From NCBI GenBank assembly GCA_001544655.2, contig FCOD02000005.1, positions 186,001 to 250,000 of the forward strand: a DNA stretch of 64,000 nt, given 5' to 3'. Position numbers and translations under genes: made by a program. Under the pieces are notes generated by a model, which had not been told where the DNA came from, did not search any database, and worked only from the letters and a program-made list of their open reading frames with translations. The DNA is from Caballeronia turbans. GTDB taxonomy: Bacteria > Pseudomonadota > Gammaproteobacteria > Burkholderiales > Burkholderiaceae. Shown one piece after another: positions 24,717 to 33,275 of the stretch (its first letter is position 1; each line of letters begins with the position of its first letter).

Positions 24717-26144
24717 TCAGGTAGCCAGTGCCTTGAAGCTCGTAGGAAAGAACGCGGGATGCACCGGATCTGCTTGCGCGACCAGATCATCCGCTCGCGA
24801 CGCGTCGCGATAGATGCGATTCGCGAGCGTCAGAGACGGCAACGGCGTCGCGAACGCGAAGGTCCGCATCGCCGGCAGACTCGCGCCGCGCTGATTCAGA
24901 TCAGACACAACAGCTTGGCGCAGGGAACGGAGAGCCTCATACGTCTCATCGTCGCCTTGGTCGCCCGATACAGTCATCTCAGCGTCGATTAGATCGAGCA
25001 CTTGACTGCGCACGCGTGCCGCATCGTCACTCGACGTTGGCTCGTAATTCGATGCTGCCACTGCAATCGAAGCGATGGTCGAGCGCCGGAAGAGATCGGA
25101 GCACGCTGATTGCATCGTCGCCATTGCAGTGCCGATTGTCGATGCCGTTGTCGCGCCGCTCGGCTCGTAGCCCGCCAACGACGTGAGCAAGCGCATCGAA
25201 TCAGCCGGATCCGGCGTCGCCGCCAGCATCGCACTCGTAACGCCCTGCACCGCAGCGGTGAAGTCGTCGATCGTCGACGCGTCCAGATTTCTCGCCGCCG
25301 AGTCGAGCGCCGCGGACGCTGTGTCGAGATTCGCGCGCGCAAGAGTTGCCGCTTGTGTGAGGCTTTCGACGGTCGCGCCACTCGTATCGACGGACGAGCT
25401 CGGAAACTTGCTGAACGTCGGCACCGTGGCGCTGCCGGCAAATCGGCCAAAGTCACCCGGCAGGTTTGTCAGAAGCCGGAACAGGTTCCGCGCGTCCCCA
25501 ACGAAATTCTTCGCAGCCGTGTACCAGCCGACGGCCGTGCTCACCGCCGACCCAAGCACCGCCGCGCCGTACGCGATGGCGGTCAGCGCCGTCCGTGCGA
25601 AATTGAGAGCGGCCGCGACATTCAGGCCACTCGCCGCACTCTCGACAAGGCTGCCGCCAGCCACTGAGGTCGCTGGGAAGACACGAGGGCCGCCCTCGAT
25701 AAATTCAAACTCGAACTCGAAATACCGGCCCTTCTCCCACCGCTCGATCCATCGGCTATCCATCAGGCTGACGTCCCGCCGACCATACGTCGGATGCACG
25801 AGCGAGCCTGCCCCTTCCTTCTCACAGGCTGCGATCAGCAGGTCGCGTTGCGCGATGACGTCGTCGCCAACGACGAAACCGAAGACCCGGAAGCGACGCG
25901 TGCCACGCCCAAGATCTTCGACCCACGGCGTGTCGCGCAGAGGGTATTCATGCAGTTCGTTCCGGCGACCGAAGCCCCCTTCACCGCCGAGCGATACGAA
26001 CGGCACGCCGCGGAATGAGGCGGGCCGCAACTGGTCGAAGTACGAGCCCGCCGAGCCCCCAAGTCGCGCTGCCAGCGAACTCGCCAGATTGGAGATGCCC
26101 GAGGTGGTGCCGAGCACTGCGCCTGCGCCGCCTCCAATGTTCAT
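24717..26144 (-). CDS. DNA circularisation / tail protein, Mu gpN-like
   Basis: 475 residues. The conserved N-terminal DNA_circ_N domain (about 35-130) is unmistakable: RPASFRGVPFVSLGGEGGFGRRNELHEYPLRDTPWVEDLGR, ...GDDVIAQRDLLIAACE, GSLVHPTYGRRDVSL, here cited in pieces. The C-terminal part is helical and variable. Despite the name, in Mu-type phages it is a baseplate/tail component. Its ATG overlaps the stop of the frameshift extension of the chaperone gene. Confidence 0.88.
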   Translation of the reverse strand: MNIGGGAGAVLGTTSGISNLASSLAARLGGSAGSYFDQLRPASFRGVPFVSLGGEGGFGRRNELHEYPLRDTPWVEDLGRGTRRFRVFGFVVGDDVIAQRDLLIAACEKEGAGSLVHPTYGRRDVSLMDSRWIERWEKGRYFEFEFEFIEGGPRVFPATSVAGGSLVESAASGLNVAAALNFARTALTAIAYGAAVLGSAVSTAVGWYTAAKNFVGDARNLFRLLTNLPGDFGRFAGSATVPTFSKFPSSSVDTSGATVESLTQAATLARANLDTASAALDSAARNLDASTIDDFTAAVQGVTSAMLAATPDPADSMRLLTSLAGYEPSGATTASTIGTAMATMQSACSDLFRRSTIASIAVAASNYEPTSSDDAARVRSQVLDLIDAEMTVSGDQGDDETYEALRSLRQAVVSDLNQRGASLPAMRTFAFATPLPSLTLANRIYRDASRADDLVAQADPVHPAFFPTSFKALAT

Positions 26145-26343
26145 GCCTTTGCTCCAATCTGTTGTTTCATTCGCTTAGCCTGGTCGAGCCAGCGCAAAGT
26201 CTCGGAAACCGTCATGCTTTCGACGTCCCTCGGCCCCCACCGCATGAAATGCGTCAATTCCGCGAGGACGTCATCCCAGCCTTCCGGCACAGCCGTCACG
26301 GCGGCAATCAGTCGTCCGAGTCCGCTGTCCGCCGAAGCTGAAA
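26141..26343 (-). CDS. -1 frame extension of tail assembly chaperone (candidate frameshift product)
   Basis: Reading frame shifted -1 against the end of the chaperone gene. Around residue 175 of that gene is GGT TTT CAG; slipping at TTTTC continues SASADSGLGRLIAAVTAVPEG and ends with FMRWGPRDVESMTVSE and a C-terminal Lys/Gln-rich helix. Nothing resembling a good start codon and ribosome site lies at the join. Tail phages with tape measures usually make such a longer chaperone by frameshift. A GAAAAAC heptamer lies earlier in the overlap as an alternative slip site. Confidence 0.55.
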
Positions 26344-26868
26344 ACCGTTGAAATATGAGCACGCGGCCATGAAGTCGCGCGCGGTCAGCGCGCGCACCGC
26401 GTTTTTCGGTACCTTCGACACGATGCTGATCAGCGCGATACTCGACGCAAACGTGCCGCCGGCTGCGGACGCCTTGCGCTTCTGCTGATTCGTCGGCTCG
26501 CACAACTCGAGCGAAGCGACATTTAGCGGGCTGTCGTCGGCCGTGAGCTTCACCGGCGATTGAAGAACGAGCTCGAATTCGTCGGCGCTCGCCTTCATGC
26601 CGCTGATCGCTTCCTTGCCGAAAGAACCGATGAAGTCGGCCGCCTCGTCGATCTGGCTCGTGTACATCTGGTCGATCACGTCGACCGGTACGCCGCTGAG
26701 CAGCGCGATCAAAGCGATCTGGAGCCCGTACACGCCGGCCGCGTTTTCCGCCTTCTCGTATTCGCCTGCGGTCGGCTCGCGCAGCGTGATCGAGTCGACT
26801 GTCTTGGCCTGATCGCCCTTGCCGTAGCTCAGCGCCTTGCGCAACTGGATGGTTTTTGTGTCGCTCAT
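26308..26868 (-). CDS. tail assembly chaperone, Mu gp41-like
   Basis: 186 residues, MSDTKTIQLRKALSYGKGDQAK, then ITLREPTAGEYEKAE and LIALLSGVPVDVIDQM, the pattern of the FluMu gp41/TAC family. It binds the tape measure during tail assembly. The 3' end overlaps a -1 frame reading that ends at the gpN-like start. Confidence 0.85.
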   Translation of the reverse strand: MSDTKTIQLRKALSYGKGDQAKTVDSITLREPTAGEYEKAENAAGVYGLQIALIALLSGVPVDVIDQMYTSQIDEAADFIGSFGKEAISGMKASADEFELVLQSPVKLTADDSPLNVASLELCEPTNQQKRKASAAGGTFASSIALISIVSKVPKNAVRALTARDFMAACSYFNGFQLRRTADSDD

Positions 26869-26871
26869 CGA

Positions 26872-27246
26872 TTACTGCTCCGTGACCGAACCTTGCAGGC
26901 CTTCCCACTTGACCGTGAACTTCGCTTCGGTCGTGTCGACTTCCTGCGCTTCGACAGTCCACATGTTCCGGCCGATGATCGTCTTGCCGTTCGCAAGCTC
27001 GAGGACGACCGTATTGCTGCGCATCGCGTTGATCGCAGCAAGACTGACGCCGCCCGAATCACGAATCGATGCGGAAATCGACGGCGGTTTCGGCTTCTCG
27101 CTGAAGCCATGCACCGTGTCTTGGCCGGACAGCGACTCGCGCGTCACAGTGCCGACGTCATACCGAAGCTCGCCTTCGAGTTGGTAATTGACGCCGTCGA
27201 TCGTGATGTACGCGGTGCCGGCGATGAAAGTCGTGTTGTTCGCCAT
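26872..27246 (-). CDS. tail tube protein, Mu gpM-like
   Basis: 124 residues starting MANNTTFIAGTAYITIDG, then YQLEGELRYDVGTVTRESLSGQD and a C-terminal EGLQGSVTEQ, the gp10/gpM tail tube pattern. ATG at 27246 has GGAG upstream. Polymerises inside the sheath. Follows the sheath gene after a hairpin. Confidence 0.9.
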   Translation of the reverse strand: MANNTTFIAGTAYITIDGVNYQLEGELRYDVGTVTRESLSGQDTVHGFSEKPKPPSISASIRDSGGVSLAAINAMRSNTVVLELANGKTIIGRNMWTVEAQEVDTTEAKFTVKWEGLQGSVTEQ

Positions 27247-27260
27247 CGTTGGCTTCTCCA

Positions 27261-27294
27261 AAAAAGAAAAAGCCGCCCGGTCATGGGCGGCTTA
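27261..27294 (-). terminator. hairpin between sheath and tube genes
   Basis: AGCCGCCC, 6-base loop, GGGCGGCT, then TTTTTCTTTT on the minus strand. Looks like a full intrinsic terminator inside the tail operon, so it is probably read through by antitermination or lowers downstream expression. Confidence 0.7.
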
Positions 27295-27311
27295 CAGCGT
27301 TGGCGAACTGC

Positions 27312-28805
27312 TTACGTCTGGCTGGTGGACAGACGGAACTGCGCGAGAAGCGCGAAGATCCGCAACTGATTGATCAGCGTGCCCGGCCAGAGCACGTCGA
27401 CACGATTGGGGTTCTGCGCGTTCTGCTCGACGATGATCGACTGAGCAAACTTATCGCTGCCCTGCACGTAGCCTTCGTATTCCATCGCCTGATACTCAGC
27501 AATCTGATCAGCCTTGATGATGTTCGGCGTCACGATACCGGCGCCCGGTCCGAATCGCGTGCCGTTGGCCGCGAGCTTCACGCGCGCATATTTCGACGTC
27601 ACCAGCGTGCGCAGGCGGCGCAGCACGTACGCGAGCAGGAACATCGTCTCGACTTCGAGATAACTGTTGTCCGGCTGCCCGAACGCGTTCGTCTGGTAGC
27701 TCGTGATCAGGTTCTCGATCGCAACCGTGCCGTCGTCACCAACAGTGAAGGTTGCGATGCCGTCATAAAGCAGCGTGTTGCGCTGGCTCAGGTTGAAGCG
27801 CGATTGCAGCGGCGGCGCAAGCACGCCCGTCAGCGCGACGGTCTGCATCGGCACGCCCGGATCGGCGCGTACGCTAACCGCGGTCACCGCCGCGATTGCT
27901 GCAGCCCATTGCCATGCCGGCGTCGGCGAGTCGTTGAAGCCCATGATCGACTCGTGCTGGTTATTGCGCGAGGTGCCGAAAGTGGTGAGACCGGCCCACG
28001 TGCTGCGGTATGCGACAAACACGTGGCCGTACACCTGCTGCTGCCAGCTCCAACGGCCGGTCGAGTCGTTCAGGAACGCCTTCAGCGCGTCGAGCGACGT
28101 CGTATCGGTGAACGCGCACGCGATGAAGTCGAACGGCATATCCTGAAGATTGCCGAGCGCTGTCGTGAGAGTCGGGTTCGTCGTACCGCCCGCCATCGCC
28201 GTGATCGTCGCAGCGAGACCGGTCGGAAGCGCCTCGCCAGCCGTCGTGCCGATGTAATCGAAGCGGACGTCGATGTCGTTACCGACGAGGCCCTTGTTGT
28301 CGGCCGTCAGCGTCACGGTGCTCGTCGATGCGGCTGCTGTAACGGGCATCGACGGAATCAGATTGATCGCCGCAGCGACAGCGGTCGCAATCTGCGCGGT
28401 CGTCTGGCCTGCCGTCACCGGAACGGTGACAAGCTGACCGGCGATATACAGCGAGATCGTGCCATTGGCCGTCGGAGCCGAAGTGAACGCAATCGTACCG
28501 GTCGCTGCCACCGCGCTGGCCGCGTCCTGCACAGGCAGGTACCAGAGCTCGCCGAACTGATCGTTCTGGCGATAGGCGGCCGTCATCAGTGCGAGCACGC
28601 TGTTCGCGCCAGCCTGGACGTTCGCGTCGCCCGTGCCCGACGAGATGAGGGGCACGTTCGGCGTCGCGATGCCGGCCGACGTCATCGGGCCGATGAGCAG
28701 CGCGCGCTGGTTCGCAACTGCGGAGTTCGCGTGCGAGTTGTCAATCTCGGCGAAGAACAGCGGCGTGCGGATGTTCTGCGGGATCTGCTTGAACGGAATG
28801 GTCAT
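27312..28805 (-). CDS. contractile tail sheath protein, Mu gpL-like
   Basis: 497 residues, MTIPFKQIPQNIRTPLFFAE, then ALLIGPMTS near residue 37. The C-terminal half carries the sheath signature with LVTSKYARVKLAANGTRFGPG, DQIAEYQAMEYEGYVQ and a final NQLRIFALLAQFRLS. Length is that of Mu-type sheaths. It makes the outer contractile cylinder. Confidence 0.93.
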   Translation of the reverse strand: MTIPFKQIPQNIRTPLFFAEIDNSHANSAVANQRALLIGPMTSAGIATPNVPLISSGTGDANVQAGANSVLALMTAAYRQNDQFGELWYLPVQDAASAVAATGTIAFTSAPTANGTISLYIAGQLVTVPVTAGQTTAQIATAVAAAINLIPSMPVTAAASTSTVTLTADNKGLVGNDIDVRFDYIGTTAGEALPTGLAATITAMAGGTTNPTLTTALGNLQDMPFDFIACAFTDTTSLDALKAFLNDSTGRWSWQQQVYGHVFVAYRSTWAGLTTFGTSRNNQHESIMGFNDSPTPAWQWAAAIAAVTAVSVRADPGVPMQTVALTGVLAPPLQSRFNLSQRNTLLYDGIATFTVGDDGTVAIENLITSYQTNAFGQPDNSYLEVETMFLLAYVLRRLRTLVTSKYARVKLAANGTRFGPGAGIVTPNIIKADQIAEYQAMEYEGYVQGSDKFAQSIIVEQNAQNPNRVDVLWPGTLINQLRIFALLAQFRLSTSQT

Positions 28806-28990
28806 TCTGCGTCACTCCCCGACTGCTTCGGTGCGGGCAGGGCCGCGTTGTCCGCGAGAACGACGTCACCGTCATTGAGCACGCGGGTCCAGAAGATGTC
28901 GCCGTCCGGCACTTCGATGCCTTCGTCCGGCAGCAACTGCTTCGTAACCGGATGCCGCACTTTGAGGCCCGGTGCAGGTTTGACGATCAT
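28802..28990 (-). CDS. DUF2635 protein, Mu gp38-like
   Basis: 62 residues: MIVKPAPGLKVRHPVTKQLLPDEG, EVPD..FWTRVLNDGDV, exactly the DUF2635 pattern. Always found just before the sheath gene in Mu-type phages; function unknown. Its stop overlaps the sheath ATG. Confidence 0.88.
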   Translation of the reverse strand: MIVKPAPGLKVRHPVTKQLLPDEGIEVPDGDIFWTRVLNDGDVVLADNAALPAPKQSGSDAE

Positions 28991-28999
28991 TCGTCGCTC

Positions 29000-29605
29000 C
29001 TATTGAGGAAATTGAACGTTGACCTCGCCTTCCGCGCGGCCGTCTGGGCCCTGCGTGCGCGGAGCCGGCGTGACAGCGTCAGGGAATGGCGGGTCCGGAT
29101 ATGTGCCGTTCGGATCTGCGACGTTCGTAAGGTCGGCCGTCAGGTTCATCGCGAGCAGCTGCGTGTTGATGTCTGGCGCAAACGTCTCGAAGAACTCGAT
29201 GCCCAAAAGGATCGAAATTCCGCCAACGTGCGGTGCTCCTTCGGCGTTCACATCCGTCTCTGTGTCGCAGAACGGGAAGTCCTGCACGATCTGCCGAAGC
29301 GGGATGCTCTTGAAGATCGCCTCTTCGATTTGTGCGCCGAGCGTCTCGACGGCGGACAAAGCCGCCGGACCGGAAGCCGCCGACACCTCTGCCTTGATCT
29401 CGAATGCCGCGACAGTCGTGAAAGACGTCTGTCCGTTTCGTCCCGTCGACTGCTTGCGCTCCTTCGCCTGCCGCAGCTTTATCGCTGGCAGCTTCGGGGC
29501 GGGCACGCTCCAATCGCCGGGCGAATAAACCGCAACGCCCGGGATCGTCTGCAAGATCGAAAGCAGCACGCTGCGAAGCTGCGCGCGTCCGGTTTGATCA
29601 GGCAT
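29000..29605 (-). CDS. tail terminator-region protein, Mu gp37-like (DUF1834)
   Basis: 201 residues. A helical start (AQLRSVLLSILQTIPGVAVYSPGDW), ALSAVETLGAQIEEAIFKS and a SILLGIEFFETF strand suit the gp37/DUF1834 tail-completion fold. Place ahead of the DUF2635 and sheath genes supports this. An exact equivalence is not certain from the sequence. Confidence 0.65.
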   Translation of the reverse strand: MPDQTGRAQLRSVLLSILQTIPGVAVYSPGDWSVPAPKLPAIKLRQAKERKQSTGRNGQTSFTTVAAFEIKAEVSAASGPAALSAVETLGAQIEEAIFKSIPLRQIVQDFPFCDTETDVNAEGAPHVGGISILLGIEFFETFAPDINTQLLAMNLTADLTNVADPNGTYPDPPFPDAVTPAPRTQGPDGRAEGEVNVQFPQ

Positions 29606-29936
29606 CGGTCTGTCCTGGAACGTTGAGCATCAGACGCCCGCCACCGTGGCCGTCGAGATGAACCTCGCGCACCTGCCACTGCTCGCCCGTCTTGTTGATC
29701 ATCAGCGTGTCGTACTGCTGCGGCTCGACGGGAAACTGTGAAACCTGAATCCCGACCGTCGGCTGCTGCGTGACGACCGTCGACCCGGTGACCGGATCGA
29801 CACCGAAGAACGCCTTGTCGTAAGCGCCCGTGATCTGGAACGAGCCACCGTCGGCAGGCATATATGTGATCGCCGTTCCGAACTGCGCCATCAGAGGACC
29901 GAGGATCTTGCCGTCGACGATGTCGTCCCAGTCCAT
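29598..29936 (-). CDS. head-tail joining protein, lambda FII-like
   Basis: 112 residues with MDWDDIVDGKILGPLMAQFG, ITYMP..GGSFQITGAYD, VGIQVSQFPVEPQQYD and a WQVREVHLDGHGGGRLML ending, the Phage_attach/FII pattern of a small beta-barrel. It caps the filled head for tail binding. It overlaps the next gene by 8 bp. Confidence 0.85.
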   Translation of the reverse strand: MDWDDIVDGKILGPLMAQFGTAITYMPADGGSFQITGAYDKAFFGVDPVTGSTVVTQQPTVGIQVSQFPVEPQQYDTLMINKTGEQWQVREVHLDGHGGGRLMLNVPGQTDA

Positions 29937-29939
29937 CGG

Positions 29940-30173
29940 TTAGCCTCCCGGGCTGATCGAGATCTGCCCGCCCGAGATCTGCGCACCTTCGAGCTTGACC
30001 TCCTCGACCTTTTCGGGAACGAGGAAGCCGAGATCGCGCAGACGCTTCACCTCGGATTCGGGCAACCGAACGGTCTCACCGGCAGTCTTGATGACCGGCG
30101 GCTCGTCTTTCTTCGGTTGTTCGTGGACGGTGCGATTTCGGGCAACGACGGCTTCGATGAGTTTTTCAGCCAT
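29940..30173 (-). CDS. small head-completion region protein
   Basis: 77-78 residues (ATGs at 30176 and 30173; GAGG is best spaced for 30173). Basic helix, then RLPESEVKRLRDLGFLVPEKVEE, a helical pattern seen in small proteins next to the major capsid gene of lambda-type heads. Possibly an FI-like DNA packaging helper; unproven. Confidence 0.6.
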   Translation of the reverse strand: MAEKLIEAVVARNRTVHEQPKKDEPPVIKTAGETVRLPESEVKRLRDLGFLVPEKVEEVKLEGAQISGGQISISPGG

Positions 30174-30181
30174 CATTCACC

Positions 30182-31228
30182 TCACGCCACGGTCGCAGCG
30201 AGCGCTGCATTGACGCGGCTCGGGATGATGACCGGGGCCGATTGCATCATCAGGAAGCGCTGCGCCGGATCGTCCTTCAGCCAGGTCTTCGGCGCGAACG
30301 GCAACGACGCGTAGTTGAACGCCGGGTCTTCAATCATGCCGAACGCACGCGTACCATCAAGATCCGGACCTGACATGATGAGCGAACCGTCCGGCAGCAT
30401 CGGCTGCTCGACGTTGTTGTCGTCGACATACCAGTCGTTGTAGAGCCACAGATCGAATTGGCCCCACCTGCCCTTGTGGACCGCACCGCGCTCGACACGC
30501 GAGCCCAAGTCGACTGCGTTGCCGAACGACGCCAGCGCCGGATAGAACTGCGCGCCCTTCAGAACCGGATCGAGCTTGAAGCCGTTCCATGCCTTCGGCG
30601 TGAAGACGATGTCCGTCACGTTCGCGCCCGAGGACTTCAGGATGGTCTGCTGCCACGACTCGATGTTCGTGGTCGGCGACGCGGTGCCGGCCGTGATGTT
30701 GGCCGCCGTCCATTGCGCGCCACCCGTGAGGGCGATTGTCAGCGAACCATCGCGACCGAAGTCGATCACGGTCGTCGGGAAGCCTTCGCCCGAAACCGTG
30801 AGCGTGCCCGTCAGAAGCACCTGTGCCGCCATCCATTCAAGCCGGCGCGTCAGCATGTCGATCTGGTCGTTGAGCTCGAACTCAAGGTTCATCTGCTCGC
30901 GGACCTCCGGCGTGAGTTCGCCGCCGATTCGCTCGCCGATCATGCGGCGGACCGGCTTGCGCAGATCGGGGACGCGCTTGTCCTTGATGTAAGGCGGCTT
31001 GAAGGTGTTCGTCTGATAGCGGCGGCTCTCGACGAGCTTGCCTTCGACCAGCGGCGAGCAGAAGGGCGACATACGGCGCTTGCCGACGTCGACGTCGATG
31101 GATACGAATTCCGAGTCGGACGTGATCATGTTCATGAAGAACCGATCGAGCAGCCAGCTCTGCGCCAGCTTCAGGTTTCGAACGACATGAATCAGGGTAT
31201 TCGTGTCGTAAATCAGGTTTCCGGGCAT
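30182..31228 (-). CDS. major capsid protein, lambda gpE-like
   Basis: 348 residues. SWLLDRFFMNMITSDSEFVSIDVDVGKRRMSPFCSPLVEGKLVE (cited in part as the SIDVDVGKRRMSPF motif near residue 45-58), RRLEWMAAQVLLTGT and a C-terminal KTWLKDDPAQRFLMMQSAPV are the Phage_cap_E signature. Length matches lambda gpE (341). Builds the icosahedral shell with gpD decoration. Confidence 0.93.
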   Translation of the reverse strand: MPGNLIYDTNTLIHVVRNLKLAQSWLLDRFFMNMITSDSEFVSIDVDVGKRRMSPFCSPLVEGKLVESRRYQTNTFKPPYIKDKRVPDLRKPVRRMIGERIGGELTPEVREQMNLEFELNDQIDMLTRRLEWMAAQVLLTGTLTVSGEGFPTTVIDFGRDGSLTIALTGGAQWTAANITAGTASPTTNIESWQQTILKSSGANVTDIVFTPKAWNGFKLDPVLKGAQFYPALASFGNAVDLGSRVERGAVHKGRWGQFDLWLYNDWYVDDNNVEQPMLPDGSLIMSGPDLDGTRAFGMIEDPAFNYASLPFAPKTWLKDDPAQRFLMMQSAPVIIPSRVNAALAATVA

Positions 31229-31255
31229 TGCTCTCTCCGAGTGTGTGGCCCAAAT

Positions 31256-31284
31256 GAAAAAGCCCCGCTCGGTGGCGGGGCCTT
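31256..31284 (-). terminator. hairpin between gpD and capsid genes
   Basis: On the minus strand GGCCCCGCC, loop, CGGGGC, TTTTTC. Lies between the decoration gene (upstream) and the capsid gene in one operon; same role question as the hairpin at 27261. Confidence 0.65.
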
Positions 31285-31304
31285 CGCATTAGTTCAGTTG
31301 AGGT

Positions 31305-31718
31305 TTAGCTCGGGTCAGCAGCCGAGACCGAGGACTTGAGATGGATCCCGAGCGGACGCAGCGCGTCTTGAGCAGCCGTCGACGTGATGCCCGTGCCGAG
31401 CGTGACCGCGTTGACGTTGAATTCGCCTTCAAGGTACACGCCTGCGACCACATCACCAGCGCTGCCGTCAGCATAGTCGGCGAGGATCGCCGTCGGCGTC
31501 TGGCTACCGTCGGACGAAGCCGACAGCGCAACGGTGTACTTGCCGCTCGCGGTGATCTTGCCGAGCACCGTGCCGCGCGCGAACGGGCCGCCGGTGATGG
31601 TGACGTTGCGGGTGACGAGTTGCTTCGGGCCCGCGATCAGTTGATCGGGAACGAAGGTCTGTGCGGAAGCCGACGGGACTTGGGGGTTCTCCCCGACCGT
31701 GGTAGGAGTCAAAGCCAT
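31305..31718 (-). CDS. head decoration protein, lambda gpD-like
   Basis: 137 residues. VTRNVTITGGPFARGTVLGKI, AILADYADGSAGDV.AGVYLEGEFNVNAV and a C-terminal LRPLGIHLKSSV fit the HDPD trimer fold. It clamps the expanded capsid. Confidence 0.9.
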   Translation of the reverse strand: MALTPTTVGENPQVPSASAQTFVPDQLIAGPKQLVTRNVTITGGPFARGTVLGKITASGKYTVALSASSDGSQTPTAILADYADGSAGDVVAGVYLEGEFNVNAVTLGTGITSTAAQDALRPLGIHLKSSVSAADPS

Positions 31719-31745
31719 CTGAATTTCTCCGGGTTTGGGGAGGGA

Positions 31746-32342
31746 TTACTGTTCGCCGCGGCGCATACGGCCGGCCGCGAGGATCTTTTCGGCGAGCGTC
31801 GGTTCGGCAGCAGCGGGTGCCGAGGCGCCGGGATTTGCCGGCCGGGCGTGGGCCATGCGCTCATCGAGCGACTTGCGCTGCGACGCTACCGGTGCGGCGG
31901 CTGCCGGTGCCGCGGCGTGCGCGCCCGAGCCGAGGATCGCGATCGCGTCCGCCGACGACAGCTTCGTGTTGAAAGCGAACTTCGCAGCTTGCTCAACATT
32001 GCCGGTCGCAATGCCATGCGCCATGATTCGCGCGCAGCGTGCGCGCTCGGTAGCGCGTGCGGCCTTCTTCGAGTCGTCGGTTTCGTCGTCGCCGTCCTCC
32101 GCCTCGGTGTCGTCACCGTCGACGTCGTCCGCCTTCGCTTTCTTGGCCTCTTCTTCCTTGCGCTTTTCTTCTTCGGCCTTTTCCTTGTCGTCGAGCTCTT
32201 CCATGCGCTTCGCGTAGTCCTCGTCGGACTCGTCCTCACGCTGCTTGCGCTCGTCGTCTTCTTGTTCGGCGCGCGCGGCGCTGGCACGGCTCAGCAGGTG
32301 GGCAAACGGCGCCACGCCCGCAAGGGTCTTTTTCAAACTCAT
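31746..32342 (-). CDS. capsid scaffold-like protein
   Basis: 198 residues. A very acidic and lysine-rich central helix (about 25-95, DDERKQREDESDEDYAKRMEE-type) is followed by a compact helical C-terminus (AAKFAFNTKLSSADAIAILG, AEKILAAGRMRRGEQ). In lambda the scaffold is the C-terminal part of the protease gene; here it is a separate gene between protease and decoration genes. Confidence 0.72.
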   Translation of the reverse strand: MSLKKTLAGVAPFAHLLSRASAARAEQEDDERKQREDESDEDYAKRMEELDDKEKAEEEKRKEEEAKKAKADDVDGDDTEAEDGDDETDDSKKAARATERARCARIMAHGIATGNVEQAAKFAFNTKLSSADAIAILGSGAHAAAPAAAAPVASQRKSLDERMAHARPANPGASAPAAAEPTLAEKILAAGRMRRGEQ

Positions 32343-32365
32343 TGCATACCTCGTGAGAGTGTTGT

Positions 32366-33262
32366 TTAGGCCAGCTCGGCTAGCAAGGCCAGGAGCGCCG
32401 CATCCGGCGCCATCACTGCGTCTGCAAGCCCTCGGCTGACGCCGTTTTCGCCCATGAAGCAGGCGGCCTGCATCTCGCGCACTGCGTCAGGCGCGAGATT
32501 CCGGTTACGGGCGACCGTGCTTACGAACAGTTCGCCCATGGTGTTGATGTCGGCCTGCGCGGCTTCGAATGCTTCCTTCGAGAGCGGAATCTCCGGGTGG
32601 AAGTCCGCTTTCCGATCGCCGTACGTGATGAACGTGACCTGACAGCCAGAAGCCGTCAGCGCCTTCGACCAGTCCACATGCATCGTGATCACGCCGATCG
32701 AACCGACGCCGCCGGTGCGCGGGACGATAATCTTGTCGGTCGCGCTCGCAAGCGCATACGCCGCCGAGTACGCCGATTCGGAGAGAATCGACCACATCGG
32801 TTTGTCGCCGCGCAACGCATACACCGTATCGGCAAGGTCGAAGCATCCGGCGACTTCGCCGCCCGGCGAATCGATGTCGAACACGATCGCGCGCACGCCC
32901 GGATCGGCATGAGCGGACAGGATGCTCTGCCGAAGCCCGTCGTACCCGGTCATCCCGGAGTACGGCCGCAGCGAACGGAGCTTTTGGACGAGCGTCCCGC
33001 GCACGGTGATCATCGCGATGCCGGTGTCGGCAATCATGTCGTAGCCGGGATCAATGACGCGACCAGCGCGAGTGTCGGACTCGTATTCCTCATCCCACGC
33101 GCCGAACGCCATCGGGCTGATGGTCGATCCATCCAGACGCCCGATGTGCGATATGCCGAGCCGGTCGGCAAGAGACGCCATAACGACTTCGGCCTTCTCT
33201 CGCTTGATCGCCAGCGGAGTGTTGAACATCCGCTGGCTCAGAAACGCCAATTGGCCGTGCAT
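32366..33262 (-). CDS. capsid maturation protease, S49 family
   Basis: 298 residues. MITVRGTLV, FDIDSPGGEVAGC (131-140), catalytic Ser around 166 in ESAYSAAYALAS and Lys around 218 in TYGDRKADFH are the S49 Ser/Lys dyad motifs, as in lambda gpC. It processes scaffold and portal in the prohead. It lies between the portal and scaffold genes as expected. Confidence 0.9.
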   Translation of the reverse strand: MHGQLAFLSQRMFNTPLAIKREKAEVVMASLADRLGISHIGRLDGSTISPMAFGAWDEEYESDTRAGRVIDPGYDMIADTGIAMITVRGTLVQKLRSLRPYSGMTGYDGLRQSILSAHADPGVRAIVFDIDSPGGEVAGCFDLADTVYALRGDKPMWSILSESAYSAAYALASATDKIIVPRTGGVGSIGVITMHVDWSKALTASGCQVTFITYGDRKADFHPEIPLSKEAFEAAQADINTMGELFVSTVARNRNLAPDAVREMQAACFMGENGVSRGLADAVMAPDAALLALLAELA

Positions 33263-33275
33263 AGCCTCTCCAATG

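Noticed and set aside
25183-26178. 331-residue frame opposite the gpN-like gene
   Set aside because: Antisense shadow; Arg/Ser/Pro-rich without any domain, while the minus strand carries a recognised family.
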